Assembly: GCA_964564735.1 (NCBI GenBank)
Contig: CAZMCH010000118.1
Span: 1 to 11,149 of the forward strand
Direction of reading: 5' to 3'
Source: CAZMCH01 sp964564735
GTDB lineage: Bacteria > Poribacteria > DTPJ01
DNA: 11,149 bases
The notes beneath the pieces were generated by a model. The model did no database searches and was not told the origin of the DNA. It saw only the letters and a list, made by a program, of their open reading frames with translations. Below, piece by piece: positions 7,075 to 11,149 of this stretch (the stretch's first letter is position 1; each line of letters begins with the position of its first letter). The position numbers and the translations under genes were made by a program.

Positions 7075-8060
7075 TTAAAAGATTAGTTGAAGAAGGACAA
7101 CAATTTTCGTTTTTTCAGGCGGTTTTATTAATTGAAAAATACTGCAGTTCTATAAAAAAAATCGCTAATATTGGTCAAGATGGTCCCCCAAGCTTGGAGT
7201 GTATAAGATTTCAGTCAGACCCTTCTCTTGCTTTTCCTATTTCTGATATAGCCTCTATAAAAGAAATTGAGGATGCTCAAAATCCGCCAAAATTCCAGAT
7301 TATAACCACATTTCTTGGTTTATATGGTCCTGATTCTCCATTGCCCGATTTCTATACAGAAGAAATAATCCAAAATGACAAAGACGATACAAACGTTAAA
7401 GATTTTTTGGATATTTTTCATCATCGTATAGTATCATTATTCCATAGGGCATGGCTAAAATATCGCTATTATCTGCAGTTTGAACCAGAAGGGAAAGATG
7501 ATTTTTCTCGCAGGATATTTTCTCTTATAGGAATGGGAACTCAGGGAATTACTGATGAACTAGATATTCCTGCTATTCGATTGCTTCGATATATTGGGCT
7601 TTTTATGCAGCAGAACCGATCTGCATTGGCGCTTGAAAGCATATTATCTGATTATTTTGATGGTATTCCTGTCCGTATAGAGCAATGCGTTGGTCGTTGG
7701 GTAAAGATAGACAAGGATGATATATCTTTTTTGGGTGCAGACACCCAACTTGGCGTAAAAACCACTATTGGCAATAGAGTATTTGATCGTGCTGGAAAAT
7801 TCCGAATAACGCTTGAATTGCCCAATTTTGCTATATTTAAAAGGTTTCTGCCAAATGGTGATTATTTTCATTCATTGAAAGAAGTAACAGAAGCATTTTT
7901 ACCTGTTCCACTGGAATATGAAATTGAGCTAATACTTCCGGGGAGTGAAGTTCCTAGTATGGAGATGTCCGCTGAATCTGCACCCCAACTGGGCTGGACT
8001 GGCTGGCTGACATCCGAAAAACCATCGGAAAATGTTTCCGTCATCTTTCAGGCAAATTGA
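7038..8060 (+). CDS. tssG: Type VI secretion baseplate protein TssG
   Basis: TssG (VasB/ImpH family) partners TssF in the baseplate wedge. The 340-residue length is normal. Family features are the N-terminal FSFFQAVLLIEKY, IRFQSDPSLAFPISDI, FLGLYGPDSPLPDFYTEEI (about 92-110), FLDIFHHRIVSLFHRAW (about 123-139) with KYRYY after it, then LLRYIGLFMQQNRSALALESIL with DYFDGIPVRIEQ, and a W-containing stretch followed by LGVKTTIGNRVFDRAGKFRI. The ATG at 7038 has SD GGAGAGG (7024-7030), 7 nt upstream, all inside the end of tssF. The 37-nt overlap implies coupled translation. A 193-nt gap, the longest between genes here, separates it from clpV. Confidence 0.95.
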   Translation: MADEDRETIPPLIKRLVEEGQQFSFFQAVLLIEKYCSSIKKIANIGQDGPPSLECIRFQSDPSLAFPISDIASIKEIEDAQNPPKFQIITTFLGLYGPDSPLPDFYTEEIIQNDKDDTNVKDFLDIFHHRIVSLFHRAWLKYRYYLQFEPEGKDDFSRRIFSLIGMGTQGITDELDIPAIRLLRYIGLFMQQNRSALALESILSDYFDGIPVRIEQCVGRWVKIDKDDISFLGADTQLGVKTTIGNRVFDRAGKFRITLELPNFAIFKRFLPNGDYFHSLKEVTEAFLPVPLEYEIELILPGSEVPSMEMSAESAPQLGWTGWLTSEKPSENVSVIFQAN

Positions 8061-8093
8061 TAAATTAGAAGATTTTAGAAGACTTCATAATAA

Positions 8094-8234
8094 ATGTTTA
8101 TAAATTTAAAATTATTGTTGAAAGCATCATTGAAGATAAAGAAGCAATACCGCAAGGTTCTTAAAATAATGCCTGAAGATCAAACTAAATGGACAGAAGA
8201 TGATCTGAAAAGATTAAATCTTTTGAATGCCTAA
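8094..8234 (+). CDS. Possible small ORF between tssG and clpV (unknown)
   Basis: A 46-codon ORF starts at ATG 8094 and ends at TAA 8232-8234. The product is very basic in its first half (LKLLLKASLKIKKQYRKVLK) and polar in its second (MPEDQTKWTEDDLKRLNLLN). An internal ATG (8169) would give a 21-residue peptide. There is no strong SD before either ATG. I recognise no family. It fills most of the longest gap in the operon and ends 19 nt before the clpV ATG, so it could be a small protein coupled to clpV, a decayed gene, or chance. The 17-nt palindrome at 8208-8224 lies in its 3' end. Confidence 0.22.
   Translation: MFINLKLLLKASLKIKKQYRKVLKIMPEDQTKWTEDDLKRLNLLNA
8208..8224 (+). promoter_or_regulatory. 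Palindrome/hairpin upstream of clpV
   Basis: AAAAGAT (8208-8214), TAA, ATCTTTT (8218-8224) is a perfect seven-base-pair dyad with a three-base loop. It lies 29 nt before the clpV ATG. A second inverted repeat, AGATCA (8177-8182) / TGATCT (8201-8206), lies just upstream. Ending in TTTT, the palindrome could act as a weak AT-type terminator, an operator, or an mRNA element controlling clpV. The low GC makes a stable RNA hairpin doubtful. Confidence 0.35.
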
Positions 8235-8239
8235 ACAAC

Positions 8240-8252
8240 AAGGAAGGTGGAG
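8240..8252 (+). promoter_or_regulatory. SD region that sets the clpV start at 8254
   Basis: AAGGAAGG (8240-8247) lies 6 nt before the ATG at 8254, and GGTGGAG continues up to it. An in-frame ATG at 8227 is upstream of this purine-rich tract and has no SD. From 8254 the protein begins MIRVDPKSL, a natural start for a Clp N-domain. Confidence 0.75.
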
Positions 8253-8253
8253 T

Positions 8254-10941
8254 ATGATAAGAGTTGATCCTAAAAGTTTAACAAAAAAGCTAAATAAGTT
8301 TTGTATTGAAGCACTCACAAAAGCTATTGGTATCTGTGTGACAAGGGGAAATTATGAGGTAACTATTGAACATTACCTAATGGCTTTAATTGACAATCCT
8401 TCAGCGGATGTTCAAGCAATTTTGCGCAATTTTGAGATCGATCCTGCGCGTATTTTGCGCATGCTAGTGCATGAAGTTGAGACTTTTAAGACTGGAAATA
8501 CAAGAAATCCTGCATTAGACCAAGCACTCTTGGATTGGTTACAGGATACTTGGGTTTTGGCATCGGTAGAATATGGCTATTCTAATATCCGTTCTGGTTT
8601 TCTTTTTGCTACGATAGTTGCCAATCCATCACGTTACGGCTCTGGTGAATATGTTGACGAAATCGCTAAAATATCAAATGACATTCTAAGGCGTGATTTA
8701 TTGACCATCGTTTCAAAATCATCAGAAGAACCAACCGCAATGGGAGTTAAAGAAGGTGTTGAAGGCAAGCCCGGCGAAGGAGGAAAACTTCCCACAGGCG
8801 ATACTGCACTAGCACGCTTTACCATCAATTTTACAGAAAGAGCAAGAAAAGGTGAAGTCGATCCTGTCTTTGCTCGTGATCGTGAGATGCAACAGATCAT
8901 TACTGTTCTAGGAAGGCGACAAAAGAATAATCCGATCATCGTTAGCGACCCCGGCGTTGGAAAAACTGCAATGGTTGGCGAATTGGCTTTGCGTATCGTC
9001 AATGGCGATGTGCCTGATATTCTTAAAAATGTTGAAGTTCTTAGCCTTGATATGGGACTTTTGCAGGCAGGTGCAAGCGTAAAGGGTGAATTTGAAAATC
9101 GTCTAAAAGCTGTCATCAGCGAAGTCAAGGCATCCCCTATTCCTGTTGTGTTGTTTATTGATGAAGCACATCAAATGATCGGAGCAGGTGGAGGCGCAGG
9201 AGGTAGTGATGCTGCAAATCTTCTGAAACCAGCACTTGCAAGAGGCGAATTACGAACAATAGCCGCAACCACTTGGACAGAATATAAGAAATATTTTGAG
9301 AAAGACCCCGCCCTTGCTAGAAGATTCCAACTGGTAAAACTCGAGATACCAACAGACCCAGAAGCGATGATCATGCTTCGTGGTGTCCGTGACAAATATG
9401 AATCTGCGCATAACATTCGCATACTAGACGAAGCGGTTGTTTCTGCTACAAAATTGGGCAGTAGATATATTTCCGCAAGAAACCATCCTGATAAGGGAGT
9501 TGATCTACTTGATACCGCTGCTACCCGCGCAAAACTCAGCCTTACAAGCAAGCCTGATGTTATAGAATACGCAGAACGAAATACACAAGCCCTCGAACGT
9601 GAATTAAATTCACTATTACGGGATAAAGAAGCTGGTTCTCCAATAGAAGAAGCCAAAATTCCTGAACTTGAGAAGGCTATCGCTGAATCAAAAGAAAAAG
9701 TCATACAATTAACTGATAAATGGCAAAAAGAAAAATCCGCTGCCGAAAAAGTAATTGAAATCCGAAAAAAACTTAATGAACAGAATAATACAGAAAAACC
9801 AACAGAATCCAATGAAAATAAAGAAATAACAGAAACAACAAATGAACCACTTGTAACTCAAGAAGATCTGAAAAAAGCCCTTGATGAATTCAAAGAGGCA
9901 CAGGGCAAAGACCCTATGCTATATCTTGATGTAAATCAAGATGTTGTCGCAAAGGTTGTCGCTGATATGACAGGAATACCAATCGGAAAAATGGTTAAAG
10001 ATGAGGCAGAGACAATTCTACATCTTGACGAGGAAATACGTAAAAGACTCAAAGGACAAGATCAGGCGATAGATGCGGTATGTCGTGGCATTAAGGCATC
10101 AAAAGCTGGAGTGAAGCCACCAAATACACCTATGGGTGTTTTCTTATTTGTGGGTCCCAGCGGAACAGGAAAAACTGAATGCGCTCTTATCGTTGCTGAT
10201 CTTATGTTCGGTGGCGAGCAATTTATGACAATTATCAATATGTCCGAATTTCAAGAGAAACATACTGTTTCAAGACTTATCGGCTCTCCTCCCGGCTATG
10301 TTGGCTATGGTGAGGGTGGAGTTTTGACGGAAGCTGTCAGACAGCGACCTTATTCTGTTGTGCTTCTCGATGAAGTCGAAAAAGCTGATCTTGAAGTTAT
10401 GAACCTATTTTATCAGGTGTTTGACAAAGGTATGCTTTCTGATGGTGAAGGTAGAGTTGTTGACTTCAAAAATACAATCATATTCTTGACTAGTAACCTT
10501 GCAACCGATATAATAACTAATATGTGCGCCTCACCCGTTCAACCGACAACAGAGGAGTTATTGGCAGCTATAAGACCAACTCTAAGTCAGCACTTTAAGC
10601 CAGCTTTGCTTGCAAGAATGAACATAGTTCCTTTCTTCATTTTGTCGCCTGATGTCCTAAAGGAGATTGTCGTCTTGAAGCTAAATGGTCTTGGTAAAAG
10701 GTTATTTGATAATCACCGAGTAAAATTTGTTTATGAGGATACGGTTGTTGAGCAGATAGCGGCGAGATGCACTGAGGTTGAGACAGGTGCAAGGAACATT
10801 GACCATATATTAAGTGGGACGCTTCTTCCACGCATATCAACAGAAATACTCCAACAGATGACCATCGGTCCATTACCCGAAAAATTAAAGGTAGGAATTA
10901 CTGATGATGGAGATTTCTCTTTTGAGTTTGCTAATGAATAG
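8254..10941 (+). CDS. clpV: Type VI secretion AAA+ ATPase ClpV (TssH)
   Basis: ClpV is a hexameric ClpB-like unfoldase that pulls TssC from contracted sheaths so the subunits can be reused. From ATG 8254 it has 895 residues, normal for the family. In order: a Clp N-domain (about 1-155); a Gly-rich linker; AAA D1 with Walker A SDPGVGKT (231-238), Walker B VVLFIDEAH (D303, E304) and arginine-finger region ALARRFQ; a middle coiled-coil region (about 440-575) with an N/T/E/K-rich stretch near 510-540; AAA D2 with Walker A GPSGTGKT (634-641), pore loop GYVG (681-684), Walker B VVLLDEVEKA (D706, E707), sensor 1 FLTSN and sensor 2 GAR (845-847). The first Walker A residue of D1 is Ser rather than the usual Gly. 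T6SS context and the TssC recognition helix separate it from ClpB. Confidence 0.95.
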   Translation: MIRVDPKSLTKKLNKFCIEALTKAIGICVTRGNYEVTIEHYLMALIDNPSADVQAILRNFEIDPARILRMLVHEVETFKTGNTRNPALDQALLDWLQDTWVLASVEYGYSNIRSGFLFATIVANPSRYGSGEYVDEIAKISNDILRRDLLTIVSKSSEEPTAMGVKEGVEGKPGEGGKLPTGDTALARFTINFTERARKGEVDPVFARDREMQQIITVLGRRQKNNPIIVSDPGVGKTAMVGELALRIVNGDVPDILKNVEVLSLDMGLLQAGASVKGEFENRLKAVISEVKASPIPVVLFIDEAHQMIGAGGGAGGSDAANLLKPALARGELRTIAATTWTEYKKYFEKDPALARRFQLVKLEIPTDPEAMIMLRGVRDKYESAHNIRILDEAVVSATKLGSRYISARNHPDKGVDLLDTAATRAKLSLTSKPDVIEYAERNTQALERELNSLLRDKEAGSPIEEAKIPELEKAIAESKEKVIQLTDKWQKEKSAAEKVIEIRKKLNEQNNTEKPTESNENKEITETTNEPLVTQEDLKKALDEFKEAQGKDPMLYLDVNQDVVAKVVADMTGIPIGKMVKDEAETILHLDEEIRKRLKGQDQAIDAVCRGIKASKAGVKPPNTPMGVFLFVGPSGTGKTECALIVADLMFGGEQFMTIINMSEFQEKHTVSRLIGSPPGYVGYGEGGVLTEAVRQRPYSVVLLDEVEKADLEVMNLFYQVFDKGMLSDGEGRVVDFKNTIIFLTSNLATDIITNMCASPVQPTTEELLAAIRPTLSQHFKPALLARMNIVPFFILSPDVLKEIVVLKLNGLGKRLFDNHRVKFVYEDTVVEQIAARCTEVETGARNIDHILSGTLLPRISTEILQQMTIGPLPEKLKVGITDDGDFSFEFANE

Positions 10942-11149
10942 ATGGTGATTATAATGCCTGTGAAATGCAAAAAGAACAGGATAAGCAAATATGGCAGAGC
11001 AAATAATTGAATTTATTGCTCCGCTAATTTTGATATATAAGGTTGAAAGTTTTTTACAGCTTCGTTTTTGCTATTTGCTTGTTTAAATACGAAAATGTGA
11101 GTTTTGGACTGCTGATAGTTCTTTTTATAACGCTGTAAATTCAGAACTC
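10942..11149. other. Region after clpV, no clear gene
   Basis: These 208 nt are AT-rich and hold only very short reading frames: a 22-codon one from ATG 10942 and a 31-codon one from ATG 10991 (MAEQIIEFIAPLILIYKVES and 11 more residues, stop 11084-11086). The latter has a weak SD-like AGGATAA upstream. Neither resembles a known family. A weak promoter-like pair TTGGAC (11104-11109) and TATAAC (11126-11131) with a 16-bp spacer points right, possibly toward the next gene. AAGCAAATA (10984-10992) recurs inverted as TATTTGCTT (11072-11080). Confidence 0.4.
10997..11021 (+). terminator. Weak candidate terminator after clpV
   Basis: GAGCAA (10997-11002) pairs with TTGCTC (11016-11021), and after one bulged A, TAA (11004-11006) pairs with TTA (11013-11015), leaving a six-base loop. 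CGCTAATTTTGATAT follows, with only a short T-run. It could end the operon weakly, but it conflicts with the 31-codon ORF over the same bases. The message may continue into downstream T6SS genes. Confidence 0.22.

Noticed and set aside
516..8060. Phage tail, R-type pyocin or extracellular contractile injection system
   Set aside because: TssA, paired TssB/TssC, TssF, TssG and ClpV are T6SS-specific; no tape measure, tail fibre, LysM spike hub or lysis genes are present.
9171..9812. 213-codon reverse-strand frame inside clpV
   Set aside because: It lies entirely antisense to clear ClpV coding sequence and is Ser/Phe/Leu-rich as expected from the complement of acidic, Lys-rich codons; no SD or family resemblance.
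8254..10941. General stress disaggregase ClpB instead of ClpV
   Set aside because: The gene sits directly after tssG in a T6SS operon, the N-domain and D1 region (IAATTWTEYKKYFEKDPALARRF) are ClpV-like, and the M-region differs from ClpB.
1..11149. CRISPR array, tRNA or rRNA genes, insertion sequences
   Set aside because: No regularly spaced direct repeats, no cloverleaf-like or rRNA-like sequence, and no transposase or terminal inverted repeats with target duplications were seen by eye.

Overview
The window holds most of one type VI secretion system (T6SS) gene cluster, with every recognised gene on the + strand. The order is tssA, tssB, tssC, hcp (tssD), tssE, tssF, tssG, clpV (tssH). The DNA is AT-rich, with frequent AGA/AAA/ATA codons and good Shine-Dalgarno (SD) sequences at almost every start. 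This points to a Gram-negative bacterium of low to moderate GC, since T6SS needs an outer envelope. The lineage cannot be fixed from the sequence. All eight proteins keep their family hallmarks and normal lengths, so the locus looks functional. ClpV and the ClpV-recognition helix of TssC place it among canonical contractile (T6SSi-like) systems.

Layout: 1-515 is a very AT-rich leader without a convincing complete gene. It contains a perfect consensus sigma70-type promoter (214-242) and, nearer tssA, a cluster of short dyads (441-492). tssA (516-2126) is followed by a stem-loop, then tssB (start revised to 2195) and tssC, the two sheath proteins. hcp, the inner tube protein, follows and is separated from tssE by a GC-rich hairpin (4837-4863) that looks like a terminator or attenuator. 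The baseplate genes tssE, tssF and tssG overlap each other. A 193-nt gap (8061-8253) holds a possible 46-codon ORF and a 17-nt palindrome, and precedes clpV (start revised to 8254). The last 208 nt after clpV contain no clear gene.

How the genes work together: TssE, TssF and TssG form part of the baseplate. TssA primes and coordinates polymerisation of the Hcp tube and of the TssB/TssC sheath around it. Contraction fires the tube, and ClpV disassembles the contracted sheath for reuse. The membrane complex (TssJ, TssL, TssM), the baseplate protein TssK, the spike (VgrG/TssI and PAAR) and any effectors are absent from the window. They must lie beyond it, most likely downstream, or elsewhere in the genome. 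I found no wholly new system. The points most worth a second look are a Gly-to-Ser change at the start of the ClpV D1 Walker A motif, the consensus promoter with its structured leader, the hairpins between genes, and the tssG-clpV gap.
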